Of a stretch of 7,374 nt of DNA, positions 1 through 6,157 are shown one piece after another; the stretch's first letter is position 1; each line of letters starts with the position of its first letter. The DNA is taken from the NCBI GenBank assembly GCA_947167725.1, contig CAMVJF010000080.1, positions 1-7,374 of the forward strand, given 5' to 3'. Origin of the DNA: an uncultured Clostridia bacterium. Its GTDB lineage: Bacteria; Bacillota; Clostridia; Oscillospirales; Oscillospiraceae. Below the pieces are notes generated by a model, which had not been told where the DNA came from, did no database searches, and saw only the letters and a list, made by a program, of their open reading frames with translations. Both the position numbers and the translations under genes were made by a program.

Positions 1-98
1 ACCACCGGCTCCACGTCAGAAGAAGCCTGTTGCGGTCCGCTTCCCCGGTTTGGGTGAGAGCCGGGAAAGCTCCATATCCGCAGTCTCCTTCTTCCTTT

Positions 99-134
99 CC
101 GAAACGGGAGTCTCACGGGGGACTCCCGTTTCGG
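99..134. terminator. Perfect 14-bp hairpin, probable end of an upstream unit
   Basis: The left arm 99-112 (CCGAAACGGGAGTC) is exactly complementary to the right arm 121-134, with an 8-nt loop. Neither strand has a real T-tract after the stem; the + side continues TTATGG. It resembles the two other long hairpins in this window, which sit between convergent genes, so a terminator role is the best guess. Direction is not decided by the sequence. Confidence 0.5.
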
Positions 135-270
135 TTATGGAGGGTGGTTCGGATCGCTCCGGTGCGCCGGGGAGGACGCGCCCTCCCCCTGAAACTTTCA
201 GCGGATCGGTTCAGACAAAACGGCTGTCGGAAAGCGCTGTAACCGGGCTTCTCCCGATCGACAATACATC

Positions 271-299
271 TTGAAATTACTGTAAAACTGTTGTAATAT
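271..299 (+). promoter_or_regulatory. Sigma-A-like promoter for the secreted repeat protein
   Basis: TTGAAA (271-276, one mismatch to TTGACA) is followed after 17 nt by TAATAT (294-299, four of six matches to TATAAT). An overlapping TATAAA (297-302) is a better hexamer but would need a 20-nt spacer. The region is visibly AT-richer than its surroundings. Transcription would begin near 306, giving a leader of about 60 nt before the start at 368. Confidence 0.5.
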
Positions 300-353
300 A
301 AAATGCAGCATTATAAATGATCGACCGCCTTGCTCCTGATTCCGACCTGTAAA

Positions 354-360
354 AAGGAGG
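354..360 (+). promoter_or_regulatory. Strong ribosome binding site that points to an ATC start
   Basis: AAGGAGG at 354-360 is a full Shine-Dalgarno sequence. The next in-frame codon at proper distance (7 nt) is ATC at 368. There is no ATG, GTG or TTG in this frame between the in-frame TAA (350-352) and ATG 434. ATG 434 has no Shine-Dalgarno sequence of its own, so this site decides the start in favour of 368. Confidence 0.75.
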
Positions 361-367
361 GCCCCTC

Positions 368-1966
368 ATCAATCATCACGAAACAATCCGCCGCGCCGCC
401 GCAAAGGCGACGGCCTTTTTCCTGACGATCTGCATGCTTGCCGGTCTCGGCACCTTCCCCGCTTACGCGGACGGTGCGGATCAGGATACTCCGCTCGTCG
501 TGGACGGATCGCAGAACCCGGCGGAGACCGGAAAAATCACCGTCAGCGTCGTTGACGATGACGCCTGCGGCATTACCGTAACGACCGCTTCCGGCGTCGG
601 TGCGGCGCAGCAGATCTCCACCGGCGACGTAAACGTTACGGTCGACGGCCAGGACAGCTACATACCGTTTTATAACGGCACCGGCATTGCCCTGAAGGAG
701 GGCGCGAACGCGTCAAACAAAATCGAAACAGGCGACATCACCGTTTCGGTCACGGCCAACAACACGACGGCGGAAGCCTTCGGCATTGTTGCGGAAGCCA
801 GTGCAGGCGGCCATCAGACCGCGATCAGCACGGGAAGCATCATGGTCACCGTAGACGCTGATGATTACAGCAACGCGGTCGGACTGGATCTATATAGCAG
901 CAACACCGTTGCCGGGGACGGCAGCACCCTCGAAATCGCGGTGGACGGCGACATTACGGTGCATGACGAACTCACCACCGCGCAGGGCGTAAGGCTTTAC
1001 AATGACAAGGGCACCGGCAACGCCGTGTCCATTACCGTAAACGGCGATATCACCGCTACCATGAGTACGGATGATCCTGGTGAACTTGCGGAAGGAATGT
1101 CTTTGGACACCGAGGGCACCGGCAACAGCACGTCCGTCGTCGTGGACGGGGACGTGACCGCCGACCGGAACGGACTCGGAATCCTTACCATGAGCGGCGG
1201 CAGCTCCGACGTCGTTGTCACCGGCACGATATCCGGCAAGTACGTCGGCGTCGCGTTTGACGGCGACGTCGATGCGGACAACACGTCGCTTACCACCTGG
1301 AAGATCGACTCGGAAGGAACGCTGGTAGACGATATGTTCGGCTCCATGAGCGGGGCGGAAATCGCAACGATCGCCCAAACCGTCATCCATTACATCGTCA
1401 AGCTGATACAGCCCGCGCAGGGCGATGTGCTCAAAGCCGTCGGGAATGACGGCGGCGAGCTCGCCACAAAAACATTTACGACCAAGGACGGCGAGCAGAC
1501 GGTACTGACCGGGAATGAGGACGGAATCGTTCGTCTGACGCTCAGCGACGACCGGTACGAGATCGTTCGTGCGGAGAACGCCGACAGCGGCGTTTCGCTG
1601 GAGAAGGACGAGCACGGTTTCTTCTACCGGATCACCAGGGGCGGCGGCATTCTTCTTTCGGCGATCCTGCAGGAAAAGCAGGCTCCCGGGCCGGAACCCC
1701 AGCCCGGACCCAAGCCCCGGCCTTCCGGCAACGCCGGAATCCGGATCGTTTATGAACTGGACGGCGGCCTCTATCAGGACGACCCCGGCCCCATTATCCG
1801 TTCCTGCAGTCCCGGAGAACTCATCTATCTGCTGGACGCTCCGGAAAAAGACGGCTTTACGTTCGACGGCTGGCACCTGGAGGTTGAGCACAAAACTTAC
1901 CCCGCGAATGCCGCTTTCCGCCCCCGGTCCTCTTTGACCTTCACCGCAATCTGGAAAGAAGCATAA
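368..1966 (+). CDS. Secreted beta-repeat protein with C-terminal Listeria-Bacteroides (InlB B-type) repeat
   Basis: This 532-residue protein is numbered from ATC 368; the first ATG, at 434, would give 510 residues. Starting at 368 yields a textbook signal peptide: a basic n-region (RR and K within residues 8-13), a hydrophobic stretch about 16-28, and cleavage after AYA (residue 34). From 434 the basic n-region is lost. Residues 53-310 hold about eight degenerate units of G-D-(I/V)-x-V-x-V followed by G-(I/V)-x-L, roughly 25-38 residues apart, which suggests a beta-solenoid. A less regular region follows, then a proline-rich linker (about 437-455). Residues 457-531 end in a module with VYELDGG, FTFDGWHLE and LTFTAIW, the pattern of the Flg_new/InlB B-repeat family. 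I see no LPXTG motif and no C-terminal membrane segment, so it is probably released or held non-covalently. Function unknown; adhesion or wall binding is inference. Confidence 0.85.
   Translation: MNHHETIRRAAAKATAFFLTICMLAGLGTFPAYADGADQDTPLVVDGSQNPAETGKITVSVVDDDACGITVTTASGVGAAQQISTGDVNVTVDGQDSYIPFYNGTGIALKEGANASNKIETGDITVSVTANNTTAEAFGIVAEASAGGHQTAISTGSIMVTVDADDYSNAVGLDLYSSNTVAGDGSTLEIAVDGDITVHDELTTAQGVRLYNDKGTGNAVSITVNGDITATMSTDDPGELAEGMSLDTEGTGNSTSVVVDGDVTADRNGLGILTMSGGSSDVVVTGTISGKYVGVAFDGDVDADNTSLTTWKIDSEGTLVDDMFGSMSGAEIATIAQTVIHYIVKLIQPAQGDVLKAVGNDGGELATKTFTTKDGEQTVLTGNEDGIVRLTLSDDRYEIVRAENADSGVSLEKDEHGFFYRITRGGGILLSAILQEKQAPGPEPQPGPKPRPSGNAGIRIVYELDGGLYQDDPGPIIRSCSPGELIYLLDAPEKDGFTFDGWHLEVEHKTYPANAAFRPRSSLTFTAIWKEA
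527..1258 (+). repeat. Degenerate in-gene repeats coding for GD(I/V)xVxV beta units
   Basis: Within the secreted protein, the motif (T/D/N)-G-(D/K/S/T)-(I/V)-x-V-x-V recurs at about eight positions, with glycines at residues 55, 86, 122, 156, 194, 226, 261 and 286 of the 532-residue protein. Spacing is 25-38 residues. The unit is conserved in protein but not in DNA, so this is old divergence and not a recent tandem duplication. The last unit is the least regular. Confidence 0.6.
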
Positions 1967-2016
1967 CCAGGCACAATCGAGTGGGAGGTGCTGCAGATGC
2001 CCGGCCCTCCTTACGA

Positions 2017-2053
2017 AATCGGACCCGCCTCCCATCGGGAGGCGGGTCCGATT
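2017..2053. terminator. 17-bp perfect hairpin between convergent genes
   Basis: The left arm 2017-2033 pairs fully with the right arm 2037-2053 around a 3-nt loop (ATC). It lies 50 nt after the stop of the + strand secreted-protein gene and 54 nt after the stop of manA on the minus strand, so it can serve both. Neither side has a good T-run: + continues GCAAATTC, and the minus side has only a short TTTCG. The position makes a bidirectional terminator likely despite that. Confidence 0.7.
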
Positions 2054-2107
2054 GCAAATTCATAAAAATGGGAAACGGTTCCGCGCGATCTTCCGGCGGG
2101 ACGACGA

Positions 2108-3043
2108 CTATTCGCTCTGTCCGGCGCGGGTGACGAGCGCCTGCGCGCTCCCGACGATGGAAAAAATGCCTGAACCGGCGGGCAGGAAAAAGCTGTCGCC
2201 CTTGCGGCAGGACATGCTTTCCCCTCCGCAGCGCAGCTCGCCCTCTCCGTCCAGAACAAGGACGGAAACGAAGGATTCCCCGCCGCAGACGTCCTCGCGC
2301 GGGGCGTTCCATATATCCACCGTAAAATAGGGACACGCGGCAAGATGCCCGCCGAAATCACAGCGGGGCGGCTGCGCGTCGAGGCGCGTCACCTCCAGCG
2401 CCTGCGGGATATGCAGCGGCCGCGGCTTCCCGTCCGCGCCGGGGCGTCCGTAGTCGAACACGCGATAGGTGACGTTCGAGCTCTGCTGGATCTCCGCCAA
2501 AAGGATCCCGCGGCAGATGGCGTGGATCGTCCCGGCGGGGACAAAGACCGTCGTGCCGCTTTGCACCGGGATCTTCCGCAGGACCTCCGTGAGCGTCCCC
2601 TCCGCGATCCGGCGGCTGAACTCCTCTCTTGTGATCTCTCGGGAAAAGCCGCAGTACAGAAAGGCTCCCGGCTCCGCGGAAAGCACGTACCACATCTCTG
2701 TTTTTCCGTTCCGCTCTCCGTGGGCGCGGGCATAGGCGTCGTCGGGGTGGACCTGGACGGAGAGATCGCTTCGCGCGTCGATCAGCTTGATCAGGAGCGG
2801 AAGCTCCCGCATCTGCGCGTAGCGCGAACCGAGGACGCTCCCGCCCGTCCCTTCGATGTACTCCGGAAGGGTGCGGCCGGCGTATTCTCCGTTGGCGATC
2901 ACGGAGGGGCCGTCCGGATGGCCCGAGAGCTCCCAGCTCTCCGCCATGCGCTCCATGCGCGGCGTTTTGCCGAACTCCTCCATGAGCCGCCGTCCGCCCC
3001 AGATATAGTCCTTGCAGACCGCTTTGAGTTTCAGGATCGGCAT
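2108..3043 (-). CDS. manA: Mannose-6-phosphate isomerase, class I (short form)
   Basis: This is a cytoplasmic zinc enzyme that interconverts mannose-6-phosphate and fructose-6-phosphate. The protein has 311 residues, the usual length of the short Firmicute type. Visible class I motifs are ESWELS (36-40 region), QVHPDD with Q97 and H99, KTEMWYV with E116, and VPAGTIHAI with H174; Q97, H99, E116 and H174 are the expected zinc ligands. R194 in TYRVFDYGR is the likely active-site arginine. The C-terminal part (about 235-311) is a second cupin-like half ending in KGDSFFLPAGSG. The start at 3043 is chosen because GGAGG lies 9 nt upstream and MPILKLK matches the family N-terminus; a longer in-frame version to 3196 would only add residues read out of frame from nagA. 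It sits 44 nt after nagA and is probably cotranscribed with it. Confidence 0.95.
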   Translation of the reverse strand: MPILKLKAVCKDYIWGGRRLMEEFGKTPRMERMAESWELSGHPDGPSVIANGEYAGRTLPEYIEGTGGSVLGSRYAQMRELPLLIKLIDARSDLSVQVHPDDAYARAHGERNGKTEMWYVLSAEPGAFLYCGFSREITREEFSRRIAEGTLTEVLRKIPVQSGTTVFVPAGTIHAICRGILLAEIQQSSNVTYRVFDYGRPGADGKPRPLHIPQALEVTRLDAQPPRCDFGGHLAACPYFTVDIWNAPREDVCGGESFVSVLVLDGEGELRCGGESMSCRKGDSFFLPAGSGIFSIVGSAQALVTRAGQSE

Positions 3044-3087
3044 TGCTTCTCTCCTCCCGCAGGCTCGGCAGCCCCGCCGCAGCCGGA

Positions 3088-4206
3088 TCAGATCTTCTTT
3101 CCGCTGAGATAAACGTCGATCCTCGTCAGATCCTCTTCGCAGACGACGAAGTCCGCCAGCTTGCCCGCCTCGATGGAGCCGACGCGATCGGCGCATTTCG
3201 CCTGACGGGCTGGATTGATCGTTGCCGAGAGGATCGCTTCTTCACGGGGGATCCCGAATTTCACACAGTTGCGCATGCTGGAATAAGCGCTGCAGACCGA
3301 GCCGGCGATCGTACCGTCGTCCAGTCGGCAGATTTCGTCCTTCAGCGTCACGGGCAGGCCCCCGGACTCATAGCGTCCGTCCGGCAGACCGCAGCAGGAG
3401 AGCGAATCGGAGATGATGCAGATGCGCCCCGGAAAGAGCTTGAAGGCCATGCGGACAGCGCTGGGAGAGACGTGCATGCCGTCGCAGATCAGCTCGGCAT
3501 ATACGCCACCGCTCTCCGAGGCGGCGCCGATCGGGCCGGGGCTGCGGTGGTGGATGCCGGGCATGGCGTTGAACAGGTGGGTCAGCTGGCTCGCGCCGCG
3601 CTCGATGGCCTCGCGTGCGGCGTTGTAGTCGGCCTCCGTATGGGCGATGGAAACGGTGAACTCCCCTGCGGCCTTCTCGATAAAGTCCGGCGCGCCCTCC
3701 AGCTCCGGCGCCACGCAGACAATCTTCAGCAGGCCGCCCGCCGCCCTCTGCAGACGCCGCACCGTCTCGTAATCGGGCTTGCGAAGGTAGTCGGGATTCT
3801 GCGCGCCGCGCTTGCCGTACGAAAAGAACGGCCCTTCCATATTGATGCCGATCAGCCGCGCGCAGCCCTTGGGACGACGCCTGGCAAACGCGCTCGCCTT
3901 CTCGTAGGCGCGCTCCAGCTTCTCCACCGGAAGGGTCATGGAGGCCGGGGTCACGGAGGTGACGCCGTTGGCGGCGTACCAGCGCATCATCGTCTCCAGC
4001 CCTTCTCCGTCGGAGAAGTCAAAGCCGCTGTTGCCGTGGGTATGAATATCGACGAGGCCGGGGATCACGCACTTCCCATTGAGGTCCGCGTCCGCTCTCT
4101 CCGACGTCTCGTCCCAGACGCGGACGAAGCGGCCGTCCTCCACGGCGAAGCTCCCCCGGCGGAAGCGCCCGTCCGGGCGGAAGATGATAGCATTGGTATA
4201 GATCAT
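3088..4206 (-). CDS. nagA: N-acetylglucosamine-6-phosphate deacetylase
   Basis: The enzyme removes the acetyl group from GlcNAc-6-phosphate, giving glucosamine-6-phosphate for NagB and glycolysis or for wall synthesis; it is a cytoplasmic amidohydrolase with a TIM barrel. The protein has 372 residues, normal for the family. Motifs in order: PGLVDIHTHG (H55, H57), INMEGPFF (E124), IAHTEADY (H189), THLFNAM (H210), LICDGMH (H245), and ISDSLSCCGLPDG, where D267 is the expected catalytic aspartate. A C-terminal beta segment includes GSIEAGKLADFVV. GGAGG lies 7 nt before the ATG. It is the first gene of a minus-strand operon with manA; both products lead to fructose-6-phosphate. No nagB or transport gene is in the window. 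A well-formed promoter lies just upstream, and a possible operator overlaps the start codon. Confidence 0.96.
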   Translation of the reverse strand: MIYTNAIIFRPDGRFRRGSFAVEDGRFVRVWDETSERADADLNGKCVIPGLVDIHTHGNSGFDFSDGEGLETMMRWYAANGVTSVTPASMTLPVEKLERAYEKASAFARRRPKGCARLIGINMEGPFFSYGKRGAQNPDYLRKPDYETVRRLQRAAGGLLKIVCVAPELEGAPDFIEKAAGEFTVSIAHTEADYNAAREAIERGASQLTHLFNAMPGIHHRSPGPIGAASESGGVYAELICDGMHVSPSAVRMAFKLFPGRICIISDSLSCCGLPDGRYESGGLPVTLKDEICRLDDGTIAGSVCSAYSSMRNCVKFGIPREEAILSATINPARQAKCADRVGSIEAGKLADFVVCEEDLTRIDVYLSGKKI

Positions 4207-4207
4207 G
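4192..4207. promoter_or_regulatory. Possible NagR/YvoA-type (dre-like) operator over the nagA start
   Basis: On the + strand 4192-4207 reads ATTGGTATAGATCATG. From memory, the dre site bound by the GntR/HutC regulator NagR (YvoA) of Bacillus subtilis is close to ATTGGTATAGACAACT; 12 of 16 positions agree, including the first 11. The site overlaps the nagA start and its first codons (MIYTN), so the match may be chance coding sequence. Such regulators respond to amino-sugar phosphates, which would suit nagA. Confidence 0.25.
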
Positions 4208-4244
4208 GCCGAACCTCCGAATGTGTTCGAGTTTCAACGACAGT

Positions 4245-4273
4245 ATTATACTAATAAATCTCCGGGATGACAA
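4245..4273 (-). promoter_or_regulatory. Sigma-A promoter of the nagA-manA operon
   Basis: Read on the minus strand, TTGTCA (4273-4268, one mismatch to TTGACA) is followed after exactly 17 nt by a perfect TATAAT (4250-4245). The spacer is AT-rich next to the -10 box. Transcription would begin near 4238, leaving about 30 nt of leader with the GGAGG ribosome binding site at 4218-4214. A second TTGTCA (4286-4281) lies 13 nt further upstream as a direct repeat and could belong to a regulator site. Confidence 0.75.
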
Positions 4274-4410
4274 TATATCCTGACAAACTCTTTGCGTCCG
4301 GCCTTTTCCGGTTGTTTACTCCCGGTGAAAGGCGTATCGTCCGGGTGCGTTTTCTTTCACTCCGATTCTTATGATCGGACGACGAGCGAGTCCCGGTGCA
4401 ACTGATGCTC

Positions 4411-4438
4411 TTGACAGGTCGCGAGGATATGATAAACT
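4411..4438 (+). promoter_or_regulatory. Probable promoter of the zinc-ribbon/PH-like unit
   Basis: A perfect TTGACA (4411-4416) is followed after 16 nt by TAAACT (4433-4438, four of six matches). The sequence around it, GATATGATAAACTGAAATAC, is AT-rich. It is divergent from the nagA promoter about 140 nt away. A ribosome binding site AAGGAGG (4481-4487) stands 8 nt before ATG 4496. Between the promoters, a 6-bp inverted repeat (4361-4366 with 4374-4379) is the only other structure I noticed. Confidence 0.5.
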
Positions 4439-4495
4439 GAAATACAGTCAGATTTCGGTCATTCGGCACGATCCAATCCAAAGGAGGAGAAAACG

Positions 4496-5176
4496 ATGCT
4501 CCATTCATTCACGCGAAACCACAACGATCTTTCGACGGACGCGGGCTTTCAGTTCGAGTTTTACTGCGATTGCTGCGGCAACGGCTTCAAGAGCACCTTC
4601 CGGGAATCGACCACCTACGGCCAGCGTCAGAAATCCGAGCGCTTCGGACGGATGGCTTCCACCGTCGGGAACCTGCTCGGCGGGAAGGCCAACGATCTCG
4701 GCTGGGCATTGGAGCGGGGCAGCGACTTTTTGAGCAGCCGCTTCAGCGGGCAGTCCCCCGAATGGCGTCGGGAATATGAAAAGGCCTTCGACGATGCGCA
4801 GCAGGAGGTCCGGCCGCATTTCCGCAAGTGCCCGTCCTGCAACCGCTGGGTCTGCTCCGACTGCTGGAACGAGGACGAGGGGCTCTGCACCGAATGCGCC
4901 CCGCGCGAGGCCAGCTATGTCGCGCAGGCGCGCAGCCAGGCAATGCGGAGAAATATAGATGAAGCCGCTGAAGGGCAAGATCGAAACGCGTACGACCGTC
5001 TGCCCCAAATGCGGCAAACCCGCCGGCAGCGGAAAGTTCTGCAATTACTGCGGCGCGCCGCTCGGCACGCAGCGCTGTCCCAACTGCGGTGCGCAGGTCG
5101 CCCTCGGGCTGAAGTTCTGCGGCGAGTGCGGCTCTCCCATGCAGAAGAGCGGCAAATGCCCCAACTGCGGCTATGA
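4496..5176 (+). CDS. Cysteine-rich treble-clef/zinc-ribbon protein, probably frameshifted
   Basis: The ORF as read has 226 residues, but only about the first 159 look real. Cysteines appear as FYCDCCG (C24, C27), CPSC (C112, C115), CSDC (C120, C123) and CTEC (C131, C134), a pattern suited to zinc-binding treble-clef folds. A glycine-rich middle section (about 56-85, VGNLLGGKANDLGWAL) separates the first cysteine pair from the rest. From residue 160 the ORF becomes an arginine- and leucine-rich reading that is the wrong frame of the zinc-ribbon ORF at 4959-5225. If one G of the GGG at 4973-4975 were absent, the protein would continue as AAEGKIETRTTVCPKCGK into three zinc ribbons, for 242 residues in total. 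I therefore read this as the 5' part of one gene broken by a +1 change, a programmed shift, or a sequencing error. The exact function is unknown. The start is secure: AAGGAGG lies 8 nt upstream. Confidence 0.7.
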   Translation: MLHSFTRNHNDLSTDAGFQFEFYCDCCGNGFKSTFRESTTYGQRQKSERFGRMASTVGNLLGGKANDLGWALERGSDFLSSRFSGQSPEWRREYEKAFDDAQQEVRPHFRKCPSCNRWVCSDCWNEDEGLCTECAPREASYVAQARSQAMRRNIDEAAEGQDRNAYDRLPQMRQTRRQRKVLQLLRRAARHAALSQLRCAGRPRAEVLRRVRLSHAEERQMPQLRL

Positions 5177-5225
5177 GAACGAGCCCGGGATGAAGTTCTG
5201 CGGTGAGTGCGGCACAAAGCTGTAA
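4959..5225 (+). CDS. Triple zinc-ribbon protein or C-terminal part of the preceding gene
   Basis: The 88-residue reading carries three consecutive zinc ribbons with ligands C15/C18/C28/C31, C40/C43/C54/C57 and C67/C70/C81/C84, each in the style CPxCG...FCxxCG. It ends in KFCGECGTKL, a common ending for zinc-ribbon domain proteins. It lies in the +1 frame relative to the ORF starting at 4496 and overlaps its 3' part. It could be made alone: GGAG at 4947-4950 stands 8 nt before ATG 4959, and a TAG directly precedes the ATG in this frame. More likely, in my view, it is the C-terminal half of a 242-residue protein whose frame is broken near 4973-4976. The stop codon overlaps the next gene's ATG (TAATG), which implies coupled translation and suggests that this frame is expressed. 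Confidence 0.75.
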   Translation: MKPLKGKIETRTTVCPKCGKPAGSGKFCNYCGAPLGTQRCPNCGAQVALGLKFCGECGSPMQKSGKCPNCGYENEPGMKFCGECGTKL

Positions 5226-6145
5226 TGAAGTATTCGGCTTGTGCCTTCGGCCGCGAGCTCACGATCTCCCTTGAGAAAGAGGGCTGTCTGCTCGGCGAAC
5301 GTTTCCTTGACTACGCGGACGTGGCGGCGCTTCGTCCGGTCAACCACCGCGTCCTGATCGACACGCTCGCCGGCGAACGTGTCGAGGTCTCCATGCTCGG
5401 ATTCTCCTTTGACGGCTTTTGGGAGGAGCTTGCGGACCTATACGCGAAACGCAGCCTCGACTCGCTCTTCGTCGAGGAAGAGCAGCTCATGCTCTGCGAG
5501 GGCGAATACCGCGTCCCGGGCGAGAGCGGGCGCGGCCTGATCGCCCTGTACCCCGACGCGCTGTGCGTATTGCCGCAGACGGTGCGCGCCGTGCGCATCC
5601 CGCTGTGCTTTACCGGGCAGATCCGGCTCGACGGCTATCAGCTCACGCTGACGTCGCGCTCCGGGAGAGTCTGCACCGTCGGCAAAATGGGCTACGATAC
5701 GATGCCCTTCGCCGAGCGTGCCATGCGCGCCGCCGAGACGGTAAAAAAGCAGCGGGCGAAGGCGCTTTCAACGCTCCGTCTCGCCGCACCCTTCACGGAG
5801 AAGGGGCTTTTCCGGACCGGGCGCAGCGAGCAGTACTGGAACGCCGCCTTCGGCCCCGGCGTCTGCGCGCTCGAGCTCTTCACCGGCGAGGACGCGGCGA
5901 CTTACCTCTACCGCTTCTCCGAGCCGCGCGAGCTCTTTCTGCAGATGCTGGAGGAGGCGACGGAGGCGATGGGGACGCATCGCGAGATCATTTATCTGCC
6001 GCAGGAGCAGCTGGCGGAAAAGCCTCTTTACCGCATGGCGGTCGACCGCTCGGAGGCGGTGCGCTTTCTGCGCGAACGTTCCGACGGGCGGCTGATCCAC
6101 GGCGCGCGGCACGCCGAGCGTCTGGCGGAATTCCTGCGGTCGTAA
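5225..6145 (+). CDS. Protein of unknown function with probable PH-like modules
   Basis: I do not recognise a named family. The protein has 306 residues, with no signal peptide or membrane segment visible, so it is probably cytoplasmic. Residues 1-85 (beta-rich, with DYADVAALRPVNHRVLIDT and VSMLGFSFDGFWEEL) and 88-170 (GLIALYPDALCVLP, then RIPLCFTGQIRLDGYQLTL) look like two beta-sheet modules each closed by a helix, in the manner of PH/GRAM-like domains. The remainder (about 203-306) has mixed strands and charged helices (SEAVRFLRERSDGR). The ATG at 5225 overlaps the preceding TAA (TAATG), so the gene is probably translationally coupled to the zinc-ribbon frame and works with it; an in-frame ATG at 5207 would lie inside that gene. 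A palindromic terminator follows 12 nt after the stop. The PH-like assignment is inference from strand pattern only. Confidence 0.85.
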   Translation: MKYSACAFGRELTISLEKEGCLLGERFLDYADVAALRPVNHRVLIDTLAGERVEVSMLGFSFDGFWEELADLYAKRSLDSLFVEEEQLMLCEGEYRVPGESGRGLIALYPDALCVLPQTVRAVRIPLCFTGQIRLDGYQLTLTSRSGRVCTVGKMGYDTMPFAERAMRAAETVKKQRAKALSTLRLAAPFTEKGLFRTGRSEQYWNAAFGPGVCALELFTGEDAATYLYRFSEPRELFLQMLEEATEAMGTHREIIYLPQEQLAEKPLYRMAVDRSEAVRFLRERSDGRLIHGARHAERLAEFLRS

Positions 6146-6157
6146 AGCTTCATATTA

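Larger units (their letters stand above)
1..367. other. Non-coding leader region upstream of the secreted repeat protein
   Basis: I find no gene I can support here. Two + frames stay open across much of the stretch, but they run through a perfect hairpin and have no ribosome binding site, so I do not call them. In one + frame a tail ends at TGA 55-57, which would place a possible upstream stop about 40 nt before the hairpin at 99-134; this is only a guess. Besides that hairpin there is a 7-bp inverted repeat (169-175 with 182-188, loop 176-181) directly followed by a short palindrome (189-201). The last 100 bases are AT-richer and hold a promoter and a ribosome binding site for the next gene. 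A tiny 11-codon ORF (317-352) lies in the presumed 5' leader without a visible ribosome binding site. Confidence 0.6.

Noticed and set aside
50..274. Small + strand ORFs at 30-242 and 50-274
   Set aside because: They cross a perfect hairpin, lack a ribosome binding site, and have a composition typical of random GC-rich sequence.
527..1258. Recent tandem DNA repeat or CRISPR-like array
   Set aside because: The repetition is at the protein level only; spacing varies from 25 to 38 residues and the DNA copies are not similar enough.
890..2035. 381-codon minus-strand ORF opposite the secreted-protein gene
   Set aside because: It is a shadow of the repeat-coding gene; the + strand reading has a signal peptide, repeats and a known C-terminal module, while the antisense reading has none.
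3044..3196. N-terminal extension of manA to 3196
   Set aside because: The extra 51 residues come from nagA coding sequence read in another frame and are arginine-rich; ATG 3043 has a good ribosome binding site and the family N-terminus.
3043..4254. 403-codon + strand ORF opposite nagA
   Set aside because: It lies antisense to a clear nagA gene with all family motifs; the product is rich in A, R, G and D and has no recognisable domain. High GC content produces such shadows.
4505..5262. Minus-strand ORFs opposite the zinc-ribbon gene
   Set aside because: No domain or ribosome binding site; they mirror the cysteine and glycine codons of the + strand gene.
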